From positions 124,001-188,000 of the forward strand of contig NZ_BMGM01000001.1 of NCBI RefSeq assembly GCF_014640195.1: DNA of 64,000 bases. Reading direction: 5' to 3'. Source of the stretch: Psychroflexus planctonicus (lineage in GTDB: Bacteria > Bacteroidota > Bacteroidia > Flavobacteriales > Flavobacteriaceae). Under the pieces are notes generated by a model. It searched no databases. It was not told the DNA's origin and saw only the letters and a program-made list of their open reading frames with translations. A program made the position numbers and the translations under genes. Positions within the stretch are counted from its first letter, which is position 1. Every line of letters begins with the position of its first letter. Below are positions 21,070-29,476 of this stretch, piece after piece.

Positions 21070-22407
21070 TTAGTAGTGGCATTTTCCACATTCCAATCCA
21101 CCCATATCAGCTGCTGTAAATTTATCAACACCATACTTTTCTTTCAACTGATCGTGTATTTTCTTATAGTAGTCATTGTCTTCTGTCTTTACATTGGTCT
21201 CTCGGTGACAGTTAATACACCAACCCATGGTTAAAGAAGAATGTTGATACATGATTTCCATTTCTTCCACTGGACCGTGACAAGTTTGGCATTCTATCTG
21301 ACCAACGCTTACGTGTTGAGCGTGATTAAAGTAAGCAAAATCAGGTAAGTTATGTATTCGCACCCATTTCACAGGCTTGGTTTCACCTGTATATGATTGA
21401 GTAGATGGATCCCAACCTGTAGCATCGTATAATTTCTGAATTTCCTTATCGTAAAATTCTTTTGAATATTCATCGTTTCCAGTTTCTTCTGAAACTTCTG
21501 CAATTTGCTTGTGGCAATTCATACATACATTTAAAGAAGGAATTCCAGAATGTTTTGAAACTCTTGCAGATGAATGACAATATTTACATTCAATTTCATT
21601 TTCTCCAGCATGTATTTTGTGTGAATAATGAATAGGTTGCAAGGGTTCGTAACCTTGATCAACTCCCACTTGCATTAAGTAGCCATAACCACCGTAAGCC
21701 ACTCCAAGAAGCACAAAAACAGCAAGCACAAAAACCAAGAATTGATTTTCAGCAAAAGCAACCCATATCGGCTTGCGCTTTTCACGACTTGATGTGTAAA
21801 TAGCAACGCCATTCGCTTCAGCAAATCTGCGTAATGTTTTATTCACCAAATAAAGAATAACAACTAACATTAACAACACAAAGGCTAGGATGCCGAGCAC
21901 AATTTCTGTTGACAATCCTCCACCTGCTTGCTGGCCGTCTCCACCTCCTTCACCTCCTGCCACTTTAGCTTTTGGCTCAGGCTTTGGCTGTTCAACGTAA
22001 GCTAGTATATTATCAATGTCTTCATTAGACAACTGCGGAAATGCAGGCATCGCTGATTTATTGTACTCTTCATAAATAGCTACGGCTCTAGACTCTCCAG
22101 CATCAATTAGCTCTCTGTTATTTTTAATCCATTTGTAAAGCCACTCAAAGTCGCCATCATATTTATCTAAAACTCCATGCAATGCTGGACCAACCGCCTT
22201 TTTGTAAGGTTTATGACAAGCAGCACAAAGCGAGTTAAACAACTCTTTTCCCTGAGCAGGATCAGCTCCAGGAACAACTTCTTCTACTTCACTTTCAGAC
22301 GTATCTGATTCTTCTGCATCTTGTGCAAATATTGAAACAGAGAACATTAAAGTAAAAATGAATAGAAATAACTTCAATTGCGAAGGGCGAAATAACACCT
22401 TTTTCAT
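21070..22407 (-). CDS. actA: Alternative complex III multihaem cytochrome ActA with fused N-terminal cytochrome c domain
   Basis: ActA is the multihaem electron-transfer subunit and first gene of the operon. After a signal peptide (ending SIFAQ) there is a mono-haem cytochrome c domain (CAACHKPY near residue 61, Met-ligand candidate SAMPAFP near 118), a Gly-rich linker (GGEGGGDGQQAGGG), two membrane helices, and then five further CxxCH sites (CKYCH, CMNCH, CQTCH, CINCH, CGKCH). That makes six haem sites where the core subunit has five. The last site is at the extreme C-terminus. Confidence 0.94.
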   Translation of the reverse strand: MKKVLFRPSQLKLFLFIFTLMFSVSIFAQDAEESDTSESEVEEVVPGADPAQGKELFNSLCAACHKPYKKAVGPALHGVLDKYDGDFEWLYKWIKNNRELIDAGESRAVAIYEEYNKSAMPAFPQLSNEDIDNILAYVEQPKPEPKAKVAGGEGGGDGQQAGGGLSTEIVLGILAFVLLMLVVILYLVNKTLRRFAEANGVAIYTSSREKRKPIWVAFAENQFLVFVLAVFVLLGVAYGGYGYLMQVGVDQGYEPLQPIHYSHKIHAGENEIECKYCHSSARVSKHSGIPSLNVCMNCHKQIAEVSEETGNDEYSKEFYDKEIQKLYDATGWDPSTQSYTGETKPVKWVRIHNLPDFAYFNHAQHVSVGQIECQTCHGPVEEMEIMYQHSSLTMGWCINCHRETNVKTEDNDYYKKIHDQLKEKYGVDKFTAADMGGLECGKCHY

Positions 22408-22554
22408 ATTGCAAATGTTAATAATTGAATTAAGGACACTTTATTATTACACATGTATTGTCCACAAAATTGGTTACAAAAATAAGCTTTTTACAACGTT
22501 TTCACAGTTGCCATATTTGTTAAAGTCTAATTTATAATTTTTCTAAATAATAAC

Positions 22555-22587
22555 TTTGTTCGGTTCGATATCATTAGCTTAACTTTG
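22555..22587 (+). promoter_or_regulatory. Bacteroidota-type promoter for the SPOR gene
   Basis: TTTG at 22555-22558 and TAACTTTG at 22580-22587 match the TTG...TAnnTTTG promoter pattern with 21 bases between. The likely RNA start falls about a dozen bases before the ATG at 22605. A second TAACTTTG at 22551-22558 overlaps the -33 element. Confidence 0.5.
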
Positions 22588-22604
22588 TGGTAAATTTTAT
22601 TAAA

Positions 22605-22979
22605 ATGCCATCATTCCAAAATTCATTTTTTTTATTGTTACTAACAATTAGTTTGTTCGCTAATGCTCAAGATGTTCAAAATACAAATCAAGACCAACAA
22701 TTAAGAGAACTCATCAAAATAAAAAAGGAACTTACCAACAGTGATAAGCTAAAAGAATTCTATAAAATACAATTGTATTCGGGGAATTTAAATGATGCAG
22801 AAGATGTAAAAAAAGAATTTGATGATGAATTTGAAATTTCTTCAACTATAAAATACGAAACACCAAACTACAAAGTTTGGATTGGTAACTTTAGAACGCG
22901 TTTAGAAGCTGACCGTGCCATGCTTCAAATTAGTGAAGTTTTTGAATCTGCATTTATCATAAGACCAGGAAGAAATTAA
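22605..22979 (+). CDS. Secreted SPOR-domain protein
   Basis: SPOR domains bind denuded peptidoglycan glycan strands, usually at division sites. The 124-residue protein has a signal peptide (SFFLLLLTISLFANAQ) and a C-terminal SPOR fold (about residues 55-120: YKIQLYSGNLNDAEDV ... YKVWIGNFRTRLEADRAM). A GTG start at 22587 would put six residues before the signal peptide and overlaps the promoter box, so ATG at 22605 is preferred. It is divergent from actA. Confidence 0.85.
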   Translation: MPSFQNSFFLLLLTISLFANAQDVQNTNQDQQLRELIKIKKELTNSDKLKEFYKIQLYSGNLNDAEDVKKEFDDEFEISSTIKYETPNYKVWIGNFRTRLEADRAMLQISEVFESAFIIRPGRN

Positions 22980-23111
22980 AATTTTACTAAACTGATGTAA
23001 GGTTTTTTTGCGTATATCCTACTACAACTTAAAATAATATTAAAGTCACTTACTTTTTCGCCTGCATTAAAATTTGGCGCTTATATTGGTGTTTTTTAAA
23101 TTTAGAAAATT

Positions 23112-23447
23112 ATGGCAGATTCATATTACGATTCAAAAGACTTAAGAAACTTTCCAAAAATTAGCGAATGGAGCGAAGAATTAGGAGAAAAATTCTTCGA
23201 TTATTACGGCAAAGTATTTGAAAAAGGAGCTTTATCCGAACGCGAAAAATCCTTAATTGCATTAGCTGTTGCACATGTTGTAAAATGTCCTTATTGTATT
23301 GATGCTTACACACAAGATGGTTTGCAACGCGGCATCACCAAAGAAGAAATGATGGAAGCAGTACATGCCGGAGCTGCTATTGAAGCGGGTGCCAACTTAG
23401 TACACGCTACCCAAATGATGAAAAAATACAACAAGCTGAGTCATTAA
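23112..23447 (+). CDS. Arsenosugar biosynthesis-associated peroxidase-like protein (TIGR04169, AhpD/CMD fold)
   Basis: A 111-residue carboxymuconolactone decarboxylase/AhpD-type protein. It carries the redox C-x-x-C site (KCPYCIDAYTQDG, near residue 57) followed by the usual helical segment EAVHAGAAIEAGANLVHA. This subfamily is known as the constant companion of the radical SAM enzyme ArsS, which is indeed the next gene (30 bp downstream). Its exact chemistry in the pathway is not established. It opens a five-gene plus-strand cluster that continues to the nucleoside phosphorylase. Confidence 0.88.
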   Translation: MADSYYDSKDLRNFPKISEWSEELGEKFFDYYGKVFEKGALSEREKSLIALAVAHVVKCPYCIDAYTQDGLQRGITKEEMMEAVHAGAAIEAGANLVHATQMMKKYNKLSH

Positions 23448-23477
23448 TATAAAGTACAAACTCTAAAAAGGAAGCCT

Positions 23478-24533
23478 ATGGCTACTAAATCGCTTTTAGC
23501 ACGAAAAAAACGAATGGCTAAAGCCGAAGAACAATTGAAGTTTCTATCTAACGGAATTTTCAACGAAGAAGATTTACCTACATTTAAGGATAAATTGAAA
23601 CAAACTGAAGACCTTCCGTTGAAACCAAACCCATTAGAGATTTTACAGATTAACTTAGGCTATATGTGTAATCAAGTTTGTGAGCATTGCCATGTAGACG
23701 CGGGTCCAGACCGAAAGGAAATCATGACCAAAGAAACCATGGAAGAGTGCTTAAAAGTGATTCAGCAAACCAAAGCTCATACTTTAGATTTAACCGGTGG
23801 CGCTCCAGAAATGAATCCGAATTTTAGATGGTTTGTTGAAGAAGCAGCTAAAATAGGCATCAAGGATTTTATTGTTCGTTCTAACTTAACCATTATCAGA
23901 GCGAATAAAAAGTACTACGATTTACCTGAGTTTTTCAAAAAACACAAAGTGCATGTGGTAAGTTCTATGCCACATTGGACGAAAGGAAAAACCGACAAAC
24001 AACGTGGCGATGGCGTTTTTGATAAATCCATTAAAGCTTTACAAGACCTGAATGCCATTGGTTACGGAATGCAGGATAGTAACTTAAAACTGGATTTGGT
24101 TTACAATCCTTCTGGTGCGTTTTTACCTACCAATCAAGCAGCCTTGGAAGCCGATTTTAAAAAAGCGCTGAAAGCCGATTTTAACATTCACTTTCACAAT
24201 TTGTTTGCTATTACCAATTTGCCGATTTCACGTTTTTTAGACTATTTAATCGCTTCTGAAAATTATGAAGATTACATGTATAATTTAGTAGACGCATACA
24301 ATCCTGCTGCAGTAAAAAATGTAATGTGTAGAAATACGCTTTCCATCAGTTGGGATGGCTGGTTGTACGACTGCGACTTTAATCAAATGTTAGAGATGAA
24401 AGTGGATAGTAAAGTGCAACATATTAGCAACTATAATGAAGCCGAATTACAAAACAGGGAAATCTGCGTTTCACAACATTGTTATGGATGTACCGCTGGT
24501 GCAGGGAGTTCTTGTCAGGGAAATGTGGTGTAA
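23478..24533 (+). CDS. arsS: Arsenosugar biosynthesis radical SAM protein ArsS
   Basis: ArsS transfers a 5'-deoxyadenosyl group from SAM to dimethylated trivalent arsenic, forming the arsenic-carbon bond of arsenosugars. The radical SAM cluster motif is CNQVCEHC (C-x3-C-x2-C, near residue 63), followed by VDAGPDRKE and the SAM-binding LTGGAPEMNPNFRW. The Cys-rich tail (CYGCTAGAGSSCQG) is typical of this family, whose members may be selenoproteins; here the residues are Cys. At 351 residues it is full-length. No arsenite methyltransferase arsM is next to it or elsewhere in the window. Confidence 0.93.
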   Translation: MATKSLLARKKRMAKAEEQLKFLSNGIFNEEDLPTFKDKLKQTEDLPLKPNPLEILQINLGYMCNQVCEHCHVDAGPDRKEIMTKETMEECLKVIQQTKAHTLDLTGGAPEMNPNFRWFVEEAAKIGIKDFIVRSNLTIIRANKKYYDLPEFFKKHKVHVVSSMPHWTKGKTDKQRGDGVFDKSIKALQDLNAIGYGMQDSNLKLDLVYNPSGAFLPTNQAALEADFKKALKADFNIHFHNLFAITNLPISRFLDYLIASENYEDYMYNLVDAYNPAAVKNVMCRNTLSISWDGWLYDCDFNQMLEMKVDSKVQHISNYNEAELQNREICVSQHCYGCTAGAGSSCQGNVV

Positions 24534-24637
24534 AAATAGTTGAAATTCACAAATTGTAAAATACCACAAAAGCACGCAAGTTATACAGTTGGGTTCTTTT
24601 TAGGTGATGAGATTAATATAAAAGTAGCTATTAAATT

Positions 24638-25279
24638 ATGGCGATGAATTATTTCACACAAAGACCGCTGAGTGGAGCGCAAAGTACGCTAAGCATTAAT
24701 TTGCTTAATTTATCATACTTGTTTCAATTGAAACAAAACAGCTTTCATTTTCCATTCATTCAATTTTATAAAACATCAATTACAATATGGCTTTTTGTAT
24801 TTGGTTTGTGTTTCAGTTTAAACTCATTCAGTCAGAAAAACATTGATGAAGCCATTGAAAAGTACAATGAGCATTCAGTAGAATACATTTCAACCCAACA
24901 ACTTGTTCAACTTCAAAAAAACAACAAAAATTATAGTTTAGTGGATACGCGTTTAGTTGAAGAATATCAGGTGAGTCATTTGAAAGACGCTTTTCATGTG
25001 GGATACAAAAATTTTGATATTGAAAGGGTAAAGAAGCAATTCAAAAAAGATGAAACTTTGATTGTGTACTGCTCCATCGGAGTTCGATCTGAACAAATTG
25101 GCGAGCAGCTTCAAAATGCAGGTTTTACCAATGTTTATAATTTATATGGTGGTTTGTTTGATTGGTTTAATCAAGGCCAACCTATATATGATTCGAACAA
25201 TGTAAAAACCAACCGCATCCATCCTTACGATTCGTTTTGGGGAAAATTCATAACAAAAGGACAAAAGGTATATGAATGA
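24638..25279 (+). CDS. Rhodanese-like domain protein of the arsenosugar cluster
   Basis: A single rhodanese domain (about residues 85-190) with active-site loop VYCSIGVRSEQ, so the catalytic Cys is present; sulfur transfer or arsenic-oxyanion chemistry are both possible. A hydrophobic export signal (IWLFVFGLCFSLNSFSQ) sits at residues 52-68, unusually far in. The first 30 residues are encoded by a degenerate noncoding repeat (CACAAAG...CGCTAAG type, 24654-24697), so translation probably starts later, perhaps at a TTG near 24719. It overlaps the next gene by 8 bp. Confidence 0.8.
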   Translation: MAMNYFTQRPLSGAQSTLSINLLNLSYLFQLKQNSFHFPFIQFYKTSITIWLFVFGLCFSLNSFSQKNIDEAIEKYNEHSVEYISTQQLVQLQKNNKNYSLVDTRLVEEYQVSHLKDAFHVGYKNFDIERVKKQFKKDETLIVYCSIGVRSEQIGEQLQNAGFTNVYNLYGGLFDWFNQGQPIYDSNNVKTNRIHPYDSFWGKFITKGQKVYE

Positions 25280-25898
25280 AAAACTAGTCATTATTTTTAC
25301 AAGAAATCCCGAATTAGGCAAATGCAAAACACGTTTAGCAGCTTCCATTGGAAATAAAAATGCTTTGGAAATCTACAAAAAACTGATTCAACATACCTCA
25401 CAATGCGTGCAACAAGTTAGAGCCGATGCGGTTGTGTTTTATACTGAAAAAATTCAACTCAAGGATGCTTGGCCAGATGAAGACTTTCAAAAGCAAGTTC
25501 AAATTAAAGGTCATTTAGGTGAAAAAATGCAAGCGGCTTTTGAGTGGGGATTTGCTAAAGGCTATACTAAAATTTGCATTGTAGGAAGCGATTTATTCAG
25601 TTTGGAAACTTCAGATATAAATGAAGCTTTTTTGCAATTAGAAAAAACCGATTTAGTTTTTGGGCCAGCCGAAGATGGCGGTTATTATTTAATGGGAATG
25701 AAAAAATTACATCCTGAAGCTTTCCTGAATAAAGCTTGGAGTACAAAAATGGTTTTAAAAGAAACTTTAGAAGTTTTACAAAGAAAATCAGTTACTTTGC
25801 TTCCGATAAAAAATGATATTGATACGCTTGAAGACTTAATGAAACACAGCGAATTGCATCAATTTATTCCAAAACAAGTACGCAGAAAACTACTATAA
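25272..25898 (+). CDS. TIGR04282 family arsenosugar biosynthesis transferase (DUF2064)
   Basis: A 208-residue GT-A-like nucleotidyl/glycosyl transferase. Visible motifs are the N-terminal nucleotide-binding segment FTRNPELGKCKTRLA, the acidic GSDLFSLE near residue 101 and GPAEDGGYYLMG near 137. The family is found next to ArsS and is presumed to act on the sugar part of arsenosugars; the donor and acceptor are not proven. The ATG overlaps the rhodanese stop by 8 bp, and the nucleoside phosphorylase starts 3 bp after its stop, so all three are co-translated. Confidence 0.88.
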   Translation: MNEKLVIIFTRNPELGKCKTRLAASIGNKNALEIYKKLIQHTSQCVQQVRADAVVFYTEKIQLKDAWPDEDFQKQVQIKGHLGEKMQAAFEWGFAKGYTKICIVGSDLFSLETSDINEAFLQLEKTDLVFGPAEDGGYYLMGMKKLHPEAFLNKAWSTKMVLKETLEVLQRKSVTLLPIKNDIDTLEDLMKHSELHQFIPKQVRRKLL

Positions 25899-25901
25899 AT
25901 T

Positions 25902-26717
25902 ATGAAAGAAGATTTAGCTATTACTACTGAATATTTAAAAGAAAAAGGCTTTGACCAACCTGAAATCGGGATTATTTTAGGAACAGGTTTAGGTAAATTA
26001 GTAGAGCAAATTGATATTGAAAAGGAAATTAGCTACAATCACATTCCACATTTTCCAACTGCTACGGTGGAGTTTCACCAAGGAAAATTTATTTATGGCG
26101 AATTAGGTGGCAAAAAAGTGGTGGTCATGCAAGGACGTTTTCACTTTTATGAAGGCTATTCACTGCAAGATGTTACTTTTCCAGTTCGCATTATGAAGGA
26201 ATTAGGCATTCAAAAATTATTGGTTTCCAATGCGGCTGGTGCTATTAACAAGACATACAAAAAAGGAGATTTGATGTTGATTGATGACCACATCAATCTG
26301 CAAGGTGGTTCGCCATTAGCTTTTAAAGGAGTTTCGCAATTTGGTGAGCGATTTGTAGATATGTCTGCTCCTTATGATGCTGAAATGAATGCCAAATTCA
26401 AAGCAATAGCCAAAGAAAATAACATCACTTTGCACGAGGGCATTTATGCATCGGTAGTTGGACCTCAGCTCGAAACGCGTGCAGAATATCGCTATTTGGG
26501 AATTATCGGCGCCGATGCTGTTGGCATGAGTACGGTTCCTGAAATTATTGTAGCAAATCATTTAAAATTACCTGTTTCAGCCATTTCGGTACTCACAGAT
26601 GAATGTGACCCAGACAATTTACAAGCTGTAAACGTTGAAGAAATTATTGCCATCGCCAATCAAGCTGAACCTAAATTGGTGAAGTTGTTTAGTGAATTGA
26701 TAAAGTCATTTGAGTAA
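25902..26717 (+). CDS. Purine nucleoside phosphorylase (trimeric class), arsenosugar cluster
   Basis: Splits purine nucleosides with phosphate to base and ribose-1-phosphate. The 271-residue protein has the trimeric-class signatures: phosphate loop GTGLGKL near residue 27, RFHFYEGYS, and VSNAAGAINKTYKKGD. The purine-site Glu is in GPQLETRAE (residue 191). The residue matching the second base-contacting position (Asn in mammalian PNP) is Asp233 in SVLTDECD; Asp there is known to admit 6-amino purines. In this cluster the enzyme could release adenine from the deoxyadenosyl-arsenic product of ArsS. General purine salvage is the alternative. Confidence 0.93.
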   Translation: MKEDLAITTEYLKEKGFDQPEIGIILGTGLGKLVEQIDIEKEISYNHIPHFPTATVEFHQGKFIYGELGGKKVVVMQGRFHFYEGYSLQDVTFPVRIMKELGIQKLLVSNAAGAINKTYKKGDLMLIDDHINLQGGSPLAFKGVSQFGERFVDMSAPYDAEMNAKFKAIAKENNITLHEGIYASVVGPQLETRAEYRYLGIIGADAVGMSTVPEIIVANHLKLPVSAISVLTDECDPDNLQAVNVEEIIAIANQAEPKLVKLFSELIKSFE

Positions 26718-26776
26718 TAACAGCTAATTTTTCAGCTTTGAACATTTGCTTTCCAACATTCTTTACTTTTAATTGA

Positions 26777-27340
26777 TTAATTTAACCATTCTAATTTTTC
26801 TTCAATTGTAGACTTGCGTTCTCCTTTGGGCATTTCACCATCGTAATATCCCATAAAAAATAAGCCTAGGCATTTTTCACCTTCATCAAAATTGAAAAAC
26901 TTATGAAACTGACTTATAACTTTAGGTGAACTCCAATACGCACCAATTTTTTCTGCTGTACAAGACAACCAAATATTTTGAACCGCCATAGCTGTTGCAG
27001 CAATTTCTTCCCATTCAGGAAGACTTTCTTTAGGATCGCGTTGCATACAAATAGCTAAAATTGCAGCCGATGCTTCAAATTTTTGTAGTGTTTTTCTCTT
27101 TTTGAAATCGGATAAATCAGGGTTTTCAATTTGCATTTGTTTCAATACAAAATCACCTAGTTTCAATTTACTTTCACCTTGTACTATTTTAAACCGCCAT
27201 GGTTCTGTTTTACGGTGAGTAGGCGCCCAATTTGCTGATTTTAAAACCTTCAATAATGTAGATTTACTTATCGGCTTTTGGTTGTATTGTACTGGAAATA
27301 CCGATCTTCTATGTTCAATTAGTTCAAAAACATCCATCAT
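26777..27340 (-). CDS. Nitroreductase family protein
   Basis: An FMN-dependent oxidoreductase of the nitroreductase fold, substrate unknown. Family features are the FMN-binding start EHRRSVFP, the APTHRKTEPWRFKIV segment, and AVQNIWLSCTAEKIGAYWSSP. Length (187 residues) is normal. Start codons at 27340 and 27337 are both possible. It lies 8 bp after the aminotransferase on the same strand, and converges with the nucleoside phosphorylase gene; the link to sugar biosynthesis upstream is positional only. Confidence 0.9.
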   Translation of the reverse strand: MMDVFELIEHRRSVFPVQYNQKPISKSTLLKVLKSANWAPTHRKTEPWRFKIVQGESKLKLGDFVLKQMQIENPDLSDFKKRKTLQKFEASAAILAICMQRDPKESLPEWEEIAATAMAVQNIWLSCTAEKIGAYWSSPKVISQFHKFFNFDEGEKCLGLFFMGYYDGEMPKGERKSTIEEKLEWLN

Positions 27341-27348
27341 AAATAGTT

Positions 27349-28494
27349 CTAATTTGAAAAACAGTTAGTAATCACTTTTAAGATTCGGTTGCGGTCACTG
27401 TCTGTTAAATTACTTCCTGAAGGCAGGCACAGTCCATCTTTAAACAGCTTTTCGCAAACTTGGTCTCCGTAATACGGATGTTGCTGAAATATAGGTTGCA
27501 AATGCATAGGTTTCCAAAGTGGTCTGCTTTCTATGTTTTCTTCTAAAAAAGCTGCACGCAAATCTTCACAGGTAAATCCTTTTGTTTTTTCAGGATCAAC
27601 AGTAATGGCAGAAAGCCAGTGGTTAGCATAAAAATCTTCCGTTGGAGCTGAAAGCACTTCAACACCAACAATATTTTTAAAAGCTTCAACATAAAAGGCA
27701 TGCATTTTCCTTCTTAAATCTACATGTTGGTCTAAAACTAGCATTTGTCCACGACCAATTCCGGCTACAATATTGCTCATGCGGTAATTGTAGCCAATGT
27801 GACTATGTTGGTAATGTGGTGCTTCATCTCTAGCTTGTGTTGCTAAAAACACTGTTTTTGCCTTGGCATCTGAGCTGGGACAAACCAAAGCACCACCACC
27901 AGAAGTAGTGATTATTTTATTACCATTGAAGGATAGTGCTGCAAACTCTCCAAAACTTCCACAATTTCTCCCTTTGTAATGAGAACCGAGCGCTTCGGCT
28001 GCATCTTCTAAAACAGGAATTTCATATTTATTGGCTACTTGATGAACTTCATCTACCAAATAAGGCATACCATATAAATGAACTGCAATAATGGCTTTGG
28101 GTTTTTTCCCTTTCTTTATTCTATCTTTTATTGCTTCTTCTAAAGCATCTGGACAAATATTCCATGTAGATTTTTCACTATCAATAAAAATGGGTGTTGC
28201 TCCTTGATAAATAATTGGATTTGCAGATGCTGAAAACGTAAAACTTTGGCACAATACTTCGTCTGCATAACCAACTCCAAGTTGGATTAATCCCAAATGC
28301 AAGGCTGCCGTACCACTTACTAAACAAGCTGCTTTTTTGTCTTCTTTTATATAGCGTTCTAAGTCTTCTTCAAAACCGTTTACATTTGGACCTAAAGGTG
28401 CAACCCAATTAGAATCAAAAGCTTGATTGACAAAATCCTGTTCCTGACCACCCATGTGTGGAGACGATAACCAAATGCGTGAAAGTTCTGACAT
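27349..28494 (-). CDS. DegT/DnrJ/EryC1/StrS-family sugar aminotransferase
   Basis: A PLP enzyme that aminates nucleotide-linked keto-sugars for surface glycans. The 381-residue protein has SGTAALHLGL, the segment EDAAEALGSHYKGR and the PLP-lysine loop SFNGNKIITTSGGGAL (Lys near residue 193). Its start (RIWLSSPHMGGQEQDFV) resembles aminotransferases of the PglE type. It directly follows the sugar transferase gene (8 bp), a pairing typical of N- or O-glycan initiation modules, but the matching acetyltransferase and dehydratase are absent here. Confidence 0.93.
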   Translation of the reverse strand: MSELSRIWLSSPHMGGQEQDFVNQAFDSNWVAPLGPNVNGFEEDLERYIKEDKKAACLVSGTAALHLGLIQLGVGYADEVLCQSFTFSASANPIIYQGATPIFIDSEKSTWNICPDALEEAIKDRIKKGKKPKAIIAVHLYGMPYLVDEVHQVANKYEIPVLEDAAEALGSHYKGRNCGSFGEFAALSFNGNKIITTSGGGALVCPSSDAKAKTVFLATQARDEAPHYQHSHIGYNYRMSNIVAGIGRGQMLVLDQHVDLRRKMHAFYVEAFKNIVGVEVLSAPTEDFYANHWLSAITVDPEKTKGFTCEDLRAAFLEENIESRPLWKPMHLQPIFQQHPYYGDQVCEKLFKDGLCLPSGSNLTDSDRNRILKVITNCFSN

Positions 28495-28502
28495 AAAATG
28501 TA

Positions 28503-29066
28503 TTATTGGAATGGTAAAAGTAAAGTTTTAAAGATGATTTGTAAATCTACAGCAAAGGAAATCTTCTCTCTATACTGTAAATTTAATTTTAACTTTTCAG
28601 GAAAAATAACTTCATCATTATATTTCAATGGGTTGGTTTGCTTTTTTAATAGTGCTTCTTCATTTGCAAATGCTAAGGAAGCATAACCCGTTATACCTGG
28701 TTTTAAATCTAAAATGGGTTTGTATTGATGTGGAAGCTGGTCGTAATAACCTGGAATATCGGGTCGCGGTCCAACTAAACTCATTTCAAACTTTAAGATG
28801 TTCAGCAATTGTGGAAGCTCGTCAATTTTGTAATTTCGAAGTTTTTGAAGAAAAAATGTTGTAATTCCGCTTTGGGTAATGGTTTTAAACTTATAAATGG
28901 TAAATACTTTAGCATTTTGACCAATTCTCTTCTGAGTAAAAATTGGATTTCCACTGTGGATATAAATTAGAATTATGACAACTAAAAACAATAAGGGAAA
29001 AAGTAAAATCAATGCCAAAAATGCAACCAAAAAATCAAAAGCAGGTTTAAAAAAATGGACGTACAT
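28503..29066 (-). CDS. Bacterial sugar transferase (initiating phosphoglycosyl transferase)
   Basis: Transfers a sugar phosphate from a UDP-sugar onto undecaprenyl phosphate, starting a surface glycan. A single N-terminal membrane segment (FLVAFLALILLFPLLFLVVI) is followed by the family's catalytic core: GNPIFTQKRIGQN, YKFKT, KIDELPQLLN and SLVGPRPDIPGYY. A longer frame would start at 29171, but its first 35 residues are Lys-rich and unlike the family, so ATG at 29066 is used, giving 187 residues, normal for the short class. It is first in a three-gene minus-strand run. Confidence 0.9.
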   Translation of the reverse strand: MYVHFFKPAFDFLVAFLALILLFPLLFLVVIILIYIHSGNPIFTQKRIGQNAKVFTIYKFKTITQSGITTFFLQKLRNYKIDELPQLLNILKFEMSLVGPRPDIPGYYDQLPHQYKPILDLKPGITGYASLAFANEEALLKKQTNPLKYNDEVIFPEKLKLNLQYREKISFAVDLQIIFKTLLLPFQ

Positions 29067-29291
29067 AAATTTTACTTGTAAATTCAAAAGTAAATTGAAA
29101 ACTTGAGATGTTTTAGTTAGTTTGTGTTTTATTTTAATAATCAGTTTATAAAATTTAAATACTGAATACAATAAGCTTAGTTCAAGCCTTTTTAGCTTTC
29201 AGATTATTAACCTACAATTCTCTTTTCCATAAGTTTAATTTAACTTTTAAAATGGATTTTAAGCTTATATTTACCACAAAATCAACTAATT

Positions 29292-29447
29292 ATGAAACCT
29301 AAAAGCAGAATGAGCAGCAAAGGTCTTATATTAGAAGAACTAAGCCCTGAATCTAGACCTACACTAAGCTTTGAAACTCTAGCAAAAGCTTGGAAAACCA
29401 AATTAAATAAGGCTAAACTTTTAGAACAATTTGGAATTATAGAATAA
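29292..29447 (+). CDS. Small hypothetical protein, 51 residues
   Basis: An ATG-started frame that reads MKPKSRMSSKGLILEEL and ends KLLEQFGIIE. It is basic in its first third, then predicted helical (FETLAKAWKTKLNKAKLLEQF). A TATATTTA box sits about 20 bases before the ATG, close to the TAnnTTTG promoter element. It does not overlap another gene and faces paaI convergently. No family recognised; it could be a genuine small protein or a chance frame. Confidence 0.5.
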   Translation: MKPKSRMSSKGLILEELSPESRPTLSFETLAKAWKTKLNKAKLLEQFGIIE

Positions 29448-29476
29448 GATTAGGAATTATTATTTTTAGGCTAACC

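Noticed and set aside
29067-29171. N-terminal extension of the sugar transferase
   Set aside because: 35 Lys-rich residues before the natural MYVHFFKPAFD start.
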